Source of the DNA: Flavonifractor sp963557075
GTDB lineage: Bacteria > Bacillota > Clostridia > Oscillospirales > Oscillospiraceae
Reading direction: 5' to 3'
Length of the DNA: 64,000 bases
NCBI GenBank assembly: GCA_963557075.1
Contig: CAUWDA010000003.1
Location: 48,211 to 112,210 of the forward strand
Of this stretch, positions 25,422-32,801 are shown in pieces. Under the pieces are notes generated by a model, which ran no database searches, had not been told where the DNA came from, and saw nothing but the letters and a program-made list of their open reading frames with translations. Both the position numbers and the translations under genes were made by a program. Every line of letters begins with the position of its first letter. Position 1 is the stretch's first letter.

Positions 25422-26003
25422 TCACCGGGAATAGATGACCTTATCGATCAGTCCGAACTCCCTGGCTTCCTCCGCAGACATGAAGTTGTCCCGCTCACAG
25501 GCGGCAGTGACCTCCTCCACATTCCGACCGGTGTTATCGGCCAGGATCCGGTTCATGCGTTTCTTGATGATCTCCAGGCGCTTCAGGTGGATCGCCATGT
25601 CGGTGATCTGACCCTGGGTGCCGGCGGACGGCTGATGGATCATGATCTCCGCGTTGGGCAGGGCCAGACGCTTGCCCTTGGCCCCGGAGGAGAGCAGGAA
25701 CGCCCCCATGCTGGCCGCCATACCGATGCAGATGGTGGATACATCGCACTTGATGTACTGCATGGTGTCATAGATGGCCATACCGTCGGTGACAGAGCCG
25801 CCGGGGCTGTTGATATAAAACTGGATGTCCTTATCCGGGTCCTGGGCCTCCAGATACAGCAGCTGGGCCACCACCAGACTGGCAGTGGTCGCGTTGACCT
25901 CCTCGCCCAGGAAAATGATGCGGTCATTGAGCAGGCGGGAGAAAATATCATAGGACCGCTCGCCCCGATTGGTCTGCTCCACTACATAAGGCACTAAACT
26001 CAT
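25422..26003 (-). CDS. clpP: ClpP, proteolytic subunit of Clp protease
   Basis: 193 residues. The catalytic triad is visible: S98 in GMAASMGAF, H123 in MIHQPSAG and D172 in ERDNFMS. The N-terminus MSLVPYVVEQT is the usual mature ClpP start; the ATG is preceded by AAAGGAG. It forms tetradecameric chambers with ClpX. It lies 120 bp after tig. Confidence 0.97.
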   Translation of the reverse strand: MSLVPYVVEQTNRGERSYDIFSRLLNDRIIFLGEEVNATTASLVVAQLLYLEAQDPDKDIQFYINSPGGSVTDGMAIYDTMQYIKCDVSTICIGMAASMGAFLLSSGAKGKRLALPNAEIMIHQPSAGTQGQITDMAIHLKRLEIIKKRMNRILADNTGRNVEEVTAACERDNFMSAEEAREFGLIDKVIYSR

Positions 26004-26084
26004 GATTGCGAAACTCCTTTGTTTTGATGTCAAAGCGCCGGGTCTTCCTCTCAGAGACCCGGACTCTGGACCATCCCCGCCCTT

Positions 26085-26114
26085 GGGCGGGCATACCCAA
26101 AAGTATGCCCGCCC
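26085..26114. promoter_or_regulatory. Hairpin in the tig-clpP gap
   Basis: GGGCGGGCATAC and its exact complement (12 bp) flank six bases, 10 bp past the tig stop. A second, shorter inverted repeat (CCGGGTCT/AGACCCGG) follows near 26037-26061. Neither has a T-run. Confidence 0.6.
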
Positions 26115-26123
26115 AGCAGCGTC

Positions 26124-27554
26124 TTATTCCTCCGTTTTCGCCTCAGCGTCAGTCTCTTCAGCAGAGGTCTCCTCGGCCTTCTTCTTGGTGGTGCGGCGCT
26201 TCTTGGGCTTCTCCTCGCCCTCGGCGGCCTCACCCTCAGTCTCCTCAGCCTTCTTCTTGGTGGCCTTCTTCTTAGCAGGGGCCTTGCCCTCCTTGGCGCT
26301 GTCGTAGATGACCTGCTCGGCCTTCTGGACCGCCAGGCCCTTCTTCATCTCCTCAGCGGGAACAGCAGCCTTCACCTGATCCAGCTCCATGTGGTACTCG
26401 TCGGCCAGGCGCTTGTACTCGGCCTCCAGGTCCTCGTCGGTGACCTCGATGTTCTCGGCGGCCACAACGGCGCCCAGAGCCAGGTCACGGCGCACGCGCT
26501 GCATGGCAGCGGCAGCGGCCTGGCTGCGCACGATGTCGATGGTCATGCCGGTCATGGCCATGTACTGCTCAAAGGGGATGCCCTGAGACTGGATGCGGCG
26601 AGCCATATCCTCCACCATCTGGTCGGTCTCATAGGACACCATGGCGTCGGGGATCTCCACCTCCATGTTGTCCATGACCTGCTCCATAACAGCGGCCTCG
26701 AAGGCGCGCTTGGCCTGAGCCTCGCGGCGCTCGGTCAGCTTGGCAGCCAGATCCTTCTTGAACTCCTCCAGGGTGTCGAACTCGGAGACGTCCTTGGCAA
26801 ACTCGTCGTCCACCTGGGGCAGCTGCTTCTCCTTGACCTCGTGGACCTTCACCTTGAAGACCACAGCCTTACCGGCCAGATCAGCGTGATAGTCCTCGGG
26901 GAAGGTGATGTCCAGATCCTTCTCGTCGCCGGCCTTGGCGCCCACCAGCTGCTCCTCAAAGCCGGGCACGAAGGAGTTGGAGCCCAGCTCCAGGCTGTGG
27001 CCCTCGCCCTTGCCGCCCTCAAAGGGCACGCCATCCAGGAAGCCCTCAAAGTCGATGACCACGGTGTCGCCGTTCTGAGCCTCGCGCTCCACGGTCACCA
27101 TACGGGTGGCGCGGTTGATGTAGGGCTTGAGCTCGTTCTCGACGTCCTCGTCGGTGACCTTGACCGCTTCCTTCTCGGCAGTGAGGCCCTTGTACTCGCC
27201 CAGCTTGACCTCGGGGCGGACAGTGACGGTGGCCTTAAAGGTCAGGCCGTCCTTGCCGGCCTCCAGGACCTCCACGTTGGGCCAGGACACCACGTCCAGC
27301 TTCTCCTGCTCCACGGCATCGGCATAGGCCTTGGGATAGAGCTCGTTGATGGCATCTTCATAGAACACGCCGGAGCCGAACATACCCTCGATGATCTTCC
27401 GGGGGGCCTTACCCTTCCGGAAGCCGGGCACGCTGATGCTGCCGCGCTGCTTCAGATAAGCCTTCTGGACCGCGGCCTCAAACTCCTCGCCGCCGATCTC
27501 GATGACCAGCTCTACGGCACTTTTTTCCTGCTTCTCGACGCTTTTGACATTCAT
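26124..27554 (-). CDS. tig: Trigger factor with Lys/Glu-rich C-terminal extension
   Basis: 476 residues; typical trigger factors are about 430. The ribosome-binding loop is visible as VPGFRKGKAPRKIIEGMFG (GFRxGKxP), followed by a PPIase domain (NGDTVVIDFEGFLDGVPFEG, about 160-240) and the helical arm domain. The last ~55 residues are low-complexity with KKKAEET-like repeats, alternating basic and acidic blocks, beyond the conserved fold. It chaperones nascent chains at the ribosome exit. First gene of the tig-clpP-clpX-lon-engB operon, with a clear GGAGG site. Confidence 0.96.
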   Translation of the reverse strand: MNVKSVEKQEKSAVELVIEIGGEEFEAAVQKAYLKQRGSISVPGFRKGKAPRKIIEGMFGSGVFYEDAINELYPKAYADAVEQEKLDVVSWPNVEVLEAGKDGLTFKATVTVRPEVKLGEYKGLTAEKEAVKVTDEDVENELKPYINRATRMVTVEREAQNGDTVVIDFEGFLDGVPFEGGKGEGHSLELGSNSFVPGFEEQLVGAKAGDEKDLDITFPEDYHADLAGKAVVFKVKVHEVKEKQLPQVDDEFAKDVSEFDTLEEFKKDLAAKLTERREAQAKRAFEAAVMEQVMDNMEVEIPDAMVSYETDQMVEDMARRIQSQGIPFEQYMAMTGMTIDIVRSQAAAAAMQRVRRDLALGAVVAAENIEVTDEDLEAEYKRLADEYHMELDQVKAAVPAEEMKKGLAVQKAEQVIYDSAKEGKAPAKKKATKKKAEETEGEAAEGEEKPKKRRTTKKKAEETSAEETDAEAKTEE

Positions 27555-27671
27555 CTTGTTAACTTCCTCCTGTCAGCCCCGGGGCCCGGACAAAGGCCGG
27601 GACGGAGCAGCTTTCGCGTTATCCGTTATATATTATCAGATATGCGCGGAAATTGCCATAGTTTTTTTCAA

Positions 27672-28352
27672 TTATTCCATGATTTTTTGGGGACGGAACC
27701 CCACATAGTCCGCAGACACCAGGTGGTAAGCCACCGGTCCGCACATTCCCTCTACCGCCAGACGGTGGCTTCCGCCGTGGAGATGGCCGTAGTAGCAGGC
27801 CTCCACCTCATACCGCTCCAGCAGGGCAATGATCTCCGGGCAGCGGTAGCCCTGGTAGAGAGGCGGGTAGTGGAGAAAGCATAGCTTCTTCCTCTCCCCT
27901 GCCGCCTTCAGAGAGGCCTCCAGCCGGATCAGCTCCCGATTGAATACCTTCTGATCCCCTTTTTCCTCATAAAACCAGCCGCGGGTACCGCACAGGGCAT
28001 ACGGTCCGTATTCATAGCAGTTATTGTGGAGGATATGCAGGGTGGAGAACCCCTTTTCCGCAAAAAAGCGGTTCATTTTGGATGCTGTATTCCACCAGTA
28101 GTCGTGGTTGCCCTTCAGCAGCAGCTTCCGCGCCCCCGGCAGGCCATCCAGAAAGGCGAAGTCGGCCTCCGCCTCCTCCAGACTCATCCCCCAGGACAGA
28201 TCTCCGCACAGCACCACGGTATCCTCCGCGCCCACGTCCCGAAAGCCTTCCCGCAGCTTGTCCACATAGCCCTCCCAGCCTCCGCCGAACACATCCATGG
28301 GCTTGTTGGTGTTCAGGGAAAGGTGGGTATCTCCGATGACAAACAGCGCCAT
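27672..28352 (-). CDS. Calcineurin-like metallophosphoesterase
   Basis: 226 residues. All metallophosphoesterase blocks are present in order: VIGDTH (about 5-10), CGDLSWG, KGNHDYWW (GNHD), FLHYPP and YGHLHGG. The substrate is unknown; relatives act on nucleotides, phosphoproteins or cyclic nucleotides. Its ATG immediately follows the thrC stop, so it is co-transcribed at the end of the rbgA-thrC operon. Confidence 0.9.
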   Translation of the reverse strand: MALFVIGDTHLSLNTNKPMDVFGGGWEGYVDKLREGFRDVGAEDTVVLCGDLSWGMSLEEAEADFAFLDGLPGARKLLLKGNHDYWWNTASKMNRFFAEKGFSTLHILHNNCYEYGPYALCGTRGWFYEEKGDQKVFNRELIRLEASLKAAGERKKLCFLHYPPLYQGYRCPEIIALLERYEVEACYYGHLHGGSHRLAVEGMCGPVAYHLVSADYVGFRPQKIME

Positions 28353-29840
28353 TTACTTCAGCATCTCCAGCACCTGGTCCACCATGTGCTCCTTGGCCAC
28401 GGTCTGGTCAAAGCGGGGCGTCTTATTTTTCAGCGCGGCCAGAGGCGCGGGCACCGGCACACCGGTGAGCTGGGAGAGCTGGTCCAGGATAGCCGTTCCC
28501 TCCGCCAGCTCGGTAACACCCAGGGCGCCCAGCACGCTGTCGCAGAACTTGAAGGGGCTGGCGGTGGACACCACCACGGCGGGGGTGTCGTCGCCGGTCT
28601 CCTGCCGGTACTGATCCAGCACGTCAAAGGCCACAGCGGTATGGGGGTCGATGAGGTAGCTGTGCTCCTTCCATATCCGGCCAATGACCTTCTGTGTCTG
28701 GGCGTCGTCACAGAAGCCGGCGGCAAAGATCCGGTTCAGCTTGGTCTGAATGGCGGGGCTGACCTTATACAGGCCGCTGGTGTTCAGCTGGTTCATGTAG
28801 TCCCGCACCTGGGCGTCGTCGTGCTCGCTGAGGGCAAAGAGCATCCGCTCCAGGTTGGAGGAGATCAGGATGTCCATGGAGGGGGACATGGTATTATAGA
28901 AGGTGCGGTTGCGGTCATACTGGCCGGTGCGGATAAAGTCGGTGAGTACATTGTTGGCATTGGAGGCACAGATCAGCTTCTTGATGGGCACACCCATCTC
29001 CTTGGCGTAGTAGGCCGCCAGGATGTTGCCGAAATTGCCGGTGGGAACGCAGACATTGATGGGGTCGCCCTTCCGGATCTTCTCGTCCCGCAGCAGATCG
29101 CAATAGGCCGAAATGTAGTAGACGATCTGGGGCAGGACCCGGCCCCAGTTGATGGAGTTGGCAGAGGACAGGAAGAATCCCCGCTCCGCCAGCTGCTCCC
29201 GCAGGGCCTCGTCAGAGAAGAGTTTCTTAACGCCGGTCTGTGCGTCGTCGAAATTACCCACCACGGAGCAGACGCCCACATTGCCGCCATCCTGGGCATT
29301 CATTTGCAGCTCCTGAATGGCGGACACGCCGTCCTTGGGATAGAACACCTGGATACGGGTCCGGTCCACGTCCCGGAAGCCCTCCAGCGCTGCCTTTCCG
29401 GTGTCGCCGGAGGTGGCCACCAGAACGCACACGGTCTTGGTCTCCTGGTTCTTCTTCAGGGAGGCGGTGAGCAAATAGGGCAGCATCTGCAGGGCCATAT
29501 CCTTAAATGCGCAGGTAGGCCCGTGCCACAGCTCCAGACAGTAGGTATTGGGGTCCACCTGTCTGACAGGGGCCACCTCCTTGGCGTCAAACTTGGAGCC
29601 GCCGTAGGCCTTGGCCGCAAAGGAGGCCAGCTCGGAGGAGGTAAAGTCATCCAGGTAGGAATTCATCACAAAGACAGCCCGCTGCTGATAGGACATATCG
29701 CGCATGGTGTTCAGCCCATTGGCTGAAAGCTTGGGAAAGACCTCGGGGGTCATCAGCCCGCCGTCGGAGGCCAGTCCCTGAGCGATGGCCTGCGCCGCGG
29801 TGCAGCGGTCCTGCTTGTTTCTCGTGCTTACATAGTACAT
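28353..29840 (-). CDS. thrC: Threonine synthase
   Basis: 495 residues, of the long ThrC type. It converts O-phosphohomoserine to threonine with PLP. Landmarks: YVSTRNKQDRCTAAQAIAQG start, LWHGPTCAFKDMALQMLPYL with the PLP lysine in FKD (about 111), VATSGDTGKAAL (about 142-153), and VPTGNFGNILAAYYAKEMG near 263. The other threonine pathway genes are not in this window. It overlaps the dipeptidase gene by 13 bp. Confidence 0.95.
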   Translation of the reverse strand: MYYVSTRNKQDRCTAAQAIAQGLASDGGLMTPEVFPKLSANGLNTMRDMSYQQRAVFVMNSYLDDFTSSELASFAAKAYGGSKFDAKEVAPVRQVDPNTYCLELWHGPTCAFKDMALQMLPYLLTASLKKNQETKTVCVLVATSGDTGKAALEGFRDVDRTRIQVFYPKDGVSAIQELQMNAQDGGNVGVCSVVGNFDDAQTGVKKLFSDEALREQLAERGFFLSSANSINWGRVLPQIVYYISAYCDLLRDEKIRKGDPINVCVPTGNFGNILAAYYAKEMGVPIKKLICASNANNVLTDFIRTGQYDRNRTFYNTMSPSMDILISSNLERMLFALSEHDDAQVRDYMNQLNTSGLYKVSPAIQTKLNRIFAAGFCDDAQTQKVIGRIWKEHSYLIDPHTAVAFDVLDQYRQETGDDTPAVVVSTASPFKFCDSVLGALGVTELAEGTAILDQLSQLTGVPVPAPLAALKNKTPRFDQTVAKEHMVDQVLEMLK

Positions 29841-30772
29841 ACTTTGCTCACTACCCTCATTAGATTATTGAAAAACAGATCCTGCACCAGAGCCTGACCA
29901 TAGCCCCGCTCCAGCAGAAAGTGGTAGAGTCGATCATAGTCCTGAAGTCCGGCCATGCCGCCGGCCAGGGCGGTGCATCCATCCAGATCGCCGCCCAGGG
30001 CGATGTTCTTTTCGCCCCCCAGGTCCAGCCAGTGGTCCAGATGAGCGGCCACAGCCTCCAGATCCGGCAGCGCACCTACAAAGTCCGCGTACAGGTTGAA
30101 CCCTGCCACGCCGTCATGTTCTATTATGGCAGTAAATTGGCTGTCGGTCAAGTTCCGCGGATGAGAAAAGACCTGACGGCTGTTGGAGTGGCTGGCAAAA
30201 AACGGGCCTGTCAAAAGCTCCGCCACATCCCAGAAACCGGGATCGGACAGGTGGGATACATCCACCAGCACGCCGAGCTCCTCTGCCCGCCGGACAAACG
30301 CCTTTCCCTGTCCGGACAGGCCCCGGCCCGTCTCCTCCGCGTTCGTGCCGGAGAGGACATTTGGCCGGTTCCAGGTGGGGTTGACAGCCCGCACACCCAG
30401 GGCGTGGGCCTCCTCCAACCGCTCCAAGGAGCAGTCCAGCAGTTCTGCCCCCTCCACAGACAGGAAGGCCGCTGTTTTCCCATCGGCAAAGGCCTTTTCT
30501 GCCTCCGCAGCCGTCCGGCAGTGGACGATCCTACCGCTGTTGGCGGCCATTTCCCTGGAAAAGAGGTCGTACTCCGATCGAAAGATCTCCTGGAAGGTCA
30601 GTCCCGGAAAATCCTCCGGCTGCCCGAAGAGCGCAAAAAACTGGGCGTACCGGCGATACTCCCCCGCCCGCTCCAGATCCACATGATAGGGGTTCTTGGC
30701 CAGGCCGCCCCCTTTCAGGCGGCACATCAGCACCGTGTCGCAGTGTCCGTCAAAAATATCGATCTCCCGCAT
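29828..30772 (-). CDS. Membrane/renal-type dipeptidase (peptidase M19)
   Basis: 314 residues from the ATG at 30772. Zinc-site motifs are in family order: FDGHCDTVL, LSVEGAELL (bridging Glu), DVSHLSDPGFWD, FFASHSNSRQVFSHPRNL and IALGGDLDG. These enzymes cleave dipeptides, including D-amino-acid-containing ones; there is no signal peptide, so it is probably cytoplasmic. GGGAGG lies 8 bases before this start; an alternative ATG at 30805 overlaps the yraN stop (ATGA) but has a weaker site. Confidence 0.88.
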   Translation of the reverse strand: MREIDIFDGHCDTVLMCRLKGGGLAKNPYHVDLERAGEYRRYAQFFALFGQPEDFPGLTFQEIFRSEYDLFSREMAANSGRIVHCRTAAEAEKAFADGKTAAFLSVEGAELLDCSLERLEEAHALGVRAVNPTWNRPNVLSGTNAEETGRGLSGQGKAFVRRAEELGVLVDVSHLSDPGFWDVAELLTGPFFASHSNSRQVFSHPRNLTDSQFTAIIEHDGVAGFNLYADFVGALPDLEAVAAHLDHWLDLGGEKNIALGGDLDGCTALAGGMAGLQDYDRLYHFLLERGYGQALVQDLFFNNLMRVVSKVCTM

Positions 30773-30801
30773 CTCTCCCGCCTCCCGGATCTCATTATCA
30801 T

Positions 30802-31173
30802 TCAAAATGCGTTCTCCCAGTAGTAAAAGGCCGGCTCCCTGGTGGCCATGCCCTGGGGGGCATAGAGCTCCGCCACGTCAAATCGGGGCTGAAGACCCTC
30901 CGCCGGATGCTCCGCCAGCCAGAGTTCCGCAGTGGTACGCAGCTTCTGCTGCTTCCGCTTGTCCACCGCCGCCCGCCCAGGGGCAAAGGAATCGTTCTTC
31001 CGCAGCTTCACTTCTATAAAACATAAGTACTTGTCCGTCTGTGCGATCAGGTCGATCTCCCCAAAGCGGCACTGGTAGCCGGCGGCCAAAATGGTGTACC
31101 CCCGCTTCCGCAGCAGTTCTGCCGCCTTGGCCTCTCCCCATCGGCCCAGCAGACGGGCCTCTCCCCCGCTCAT
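30802..31173 (-). CDS. YraN-family nuclease-like protein
   Basis: 123 residues. Restriction-endonuclease-like fold motifs: LGRWGEAKAAELLRKRGY, then FGEIDLIAQTD and CFIEVKLRKN (the E-x-D...ExK pattern). The cellular role is unclear. It typically sits between rnhB and other housekeeping genes, as here, overlapping rnhB by 4 bp. Confidence 0.9.
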   Translation of the reverse strand: MSGGEARLLGRWGEAKAAELLRKRGYTILAAGYQCRFGEIDLIAQTDKYLCFIEVKLRKNDSFAPGRAAVDKRKQQKLRTTAELWLAEHPAEGLQPRFDVAELYAPQGMATREPAFYYWENAF

Positions 31174-31787
31174 CGCCGCCCCCGCTTCTTGTGCAGGAAT
31201 GTGAGTCGATGGATGGGGCTTGGCCCGTATTCTTCCAGGCGCTCATAGTGGAGCTTTGTCGGGTAACCCTTATGCCGTTCAAACGCATATTGGGGATACT
31301 GCACCGCCATCTCCTCCATGTACCGGTCCCGGCTCACCTTGGCCAGGATGGAGGCCGCCGCGATGGATGCAGACAAGGAATCTCCTTTTATGACCGTTTC
31401 GTGGGGGGTGATAATAGCGCCGGCTCTGCCGTGGTCCCGATTGCCGTCAATGAGGGCAAAGTCGGGGCGGAGCGCCAGTCCGTCAATGGCCCGCTGCATG
31501 GCATTCATTCTGGCGCTGAGGATATCGGTCTCATCGATCTCCCGGTGGTCCACCCAGGCCACGCTCCAGGCTTCCGCCTGGTCCACGATGATGTCGTAAA
31601 GCCCATCCCGCTTTTTGGGCGTCAGCTTTTTGGAGTCGTTCAGGCCGGGGATCTCCAGTTCCCGGGGCAGGATCACCGCTGCGGCATACACCGGACCGGC
31701 CAGGGGTCCCGCCCCCGCCTCGTCACAGCCGCACACCAGTTCATGGCCCTCCGCCCAGCAATTCCGCTCCAACGTCCAAAGATCCAT
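31170..31787 (-). CDS. rnhB: Ribonuclease HII
   Basis: 205 residues. It removes RNA from RNA-DNA hybrids and single ribonucleotides from DNA. Catalytic region VCGCDEAGAGPLAGPVYAAA (D and E near 20-22), LIDGNRDH near 112 and GDSLSASIAAASILAKVSRD near 134 identify RNase HII. It follows rbgA by 14 bp, the common rbgA-rnhB pairing. Confidence 0.95.
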   Translation of the reverse strand: MDLWTLERNCWAEGHELVCGCDEAGAGPLAGPVYAAAVILPRELEIPGLNDSKKLTPKKRDGLYDIIVDQAEAWSVAWVDHREIDETDILSARMNAMQRAIDGLALRPDFALIDGNRDHGRAGAIITPHETVIKGDSLSASIAAASILAKVSRDRYMEEMAVQYPQYAFERHKGYPTKLHYERLEEYGPSPIHRLTFLHKKRGRR

Positions 31788-31801
31788 ACAGGTATACTCC
31801 T

Positions 31802-32656
31802 TTACACCTCTTCCGGCGTCTCCAATGTGAAGTTGCCCAGCTTTCCACTCCGGTACTCCTCCAGCAGAACGCGGGCCATGCGCTCGGTATCTACCTCGCC
31901 GCCGGAGATCAAAAATCCGCGCTTACGGCCACAGGCCTCCAGCAGCTCCCACCCGGCCAGTCCCGGCTCCGGCTCCACCTTATATCGGGCCGTGATGGCC
32001 TGAGGATAGCGCTCACCCAGGATCTCCATCAGGTGACAGGCCAGCGTCTCCAGGTCCATGATCTCGTCCTTTACAGCCCCTGTAAAGGCCAAATGCATCC
32101 CCGTCTTTTCGTCTTCAAACTTGGGCCAGAGGATACCGGGGGTATCCAGCAGATCCAGGCCGGGGTCCACATTGACCCACTGCTTCCCCCGGGTGACGCC
32201 GGGTTTATTGCCCGCCTTGGCTGATTTCTTCTTGGCCACCTGATTGATAAAGGTAGACTTCCCCACGTTGGGTACGCCCACCACCATGGCCCGCACAGGG
32301 CGGCCCACCAGGCCCTTGGCCCTCCACTGCTCGATCTTGTCTTTCAGCGCCGACTTGATGGCGGCAGAGAACTGGCTGACCCCCTTGCCATCCCTGGCGT
32401 TGGTCTCCATGACCCACCAGCCCTGCTGCCGGAACCACTCCCCCCACACCTTGTTCATGGCCGGGTCGGCCTGGTCTGCCCGGTTTAGAATGACGAGCCG
32501 CGGCTTATCCCCCACGATCTCGTCGATATCCGGGTTACGGCTGGAAATGGGGATACGGGCGTCGATGATCTCCGCCACCAGATCCACCAGCTTCAGGTCG
32601 GCTTGGATCTGCCGCCTGGTTTTTGTCATATGACCGGGATACCATTGGATGTTCAT
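31802..32656 (-). CDS. rbgA: Ribosome biogenesis GTPase RbgA (YlqF)
   Basis: 284 residues. A circularly permuted GTPase: the G4-type motif LNRADQAD comes first (about 56-63), before G1 VGVPNVGKSTFINQ (about 125-138) and G3 DTPGI. The N-terminus NIQWYPGHMTKTRRQI is characteristic. It is needed for late 50S assembly. It opens the operon ending at the metallophosphoesterase, from the promoter at 32707-32735. Confidence 0.96.
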   Translation of the reverse strand: MNIQWYPGHMTKTRRQIQADLKLVDLVAEIIDARIPISSRNPDIDEIVGDKPRLVILNRADQADPAMNKVWGEWFRQQGWWVMETNARDGKGVSQFSAAIKSALKDKIEQWRAKGLVGRPVRAMVVGVPNVGKSTFINQVAKKKSAKAGNKPGVTRGKQWVNVDPGLDLLDTPGILWPKFEDEKTGMHLAFTGAVKDEIMDLETLACHLMEILGERYPQAITARYKVEPEPGLAGWELLEACGRKRGFLISGGEVDTERMARVLLEEYRSGKLGNFTLETPEEV

Positions 32657-32706
32657 GCTCCCGCCTCCTCCATCCGGCGCCCTGACAGCTCCGGGTTTTG
32701 ACCACC

Positions 32707-32735
32707 ATTATACACAAGATATAGTGCTTTGAAAA
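32707..32735 (-). promoter_or_regulatory. Promoter of the rbgA operon
   Basis: Minus strand -35 TTTTCA (32730-32735), 17-bp spacer, perfect -10 TATAAT (32707-32712), about 50 bp before rbgA. Confidence 0.7.
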
Positions 32736-32749
32736 GAGCTAACCCGCAC

Positions 32750-32785
32750 AAAAAAGCGGCTCCGGAAAAAACCGGAGCCGCTTTT
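32750..32785 (-). terminator. Terminator of exported amidohydrolase copy 1
   Basis: Stem AAGCGGCTCCGG/CCGGAGCCGCTT (12 bp) with a six-base loop and a run of six T on the minus strand, 16 bp after the stop. Copy 2 has a near-identical terminator, evidence that the whole unit was duplicated. Confidence 0.9.
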
Positions 32786-32801
32786 GCGGAAAAGCATCTA
32801 A

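Noticed and set aside
27610..27660. Promoter of tig
   Set aside because: The AT-rich stretch contains several -10-like strings (TAATAT, TATAAC) but none with a convincing -35 at 16-18 bp; a promoter is likely but I cannot place it.
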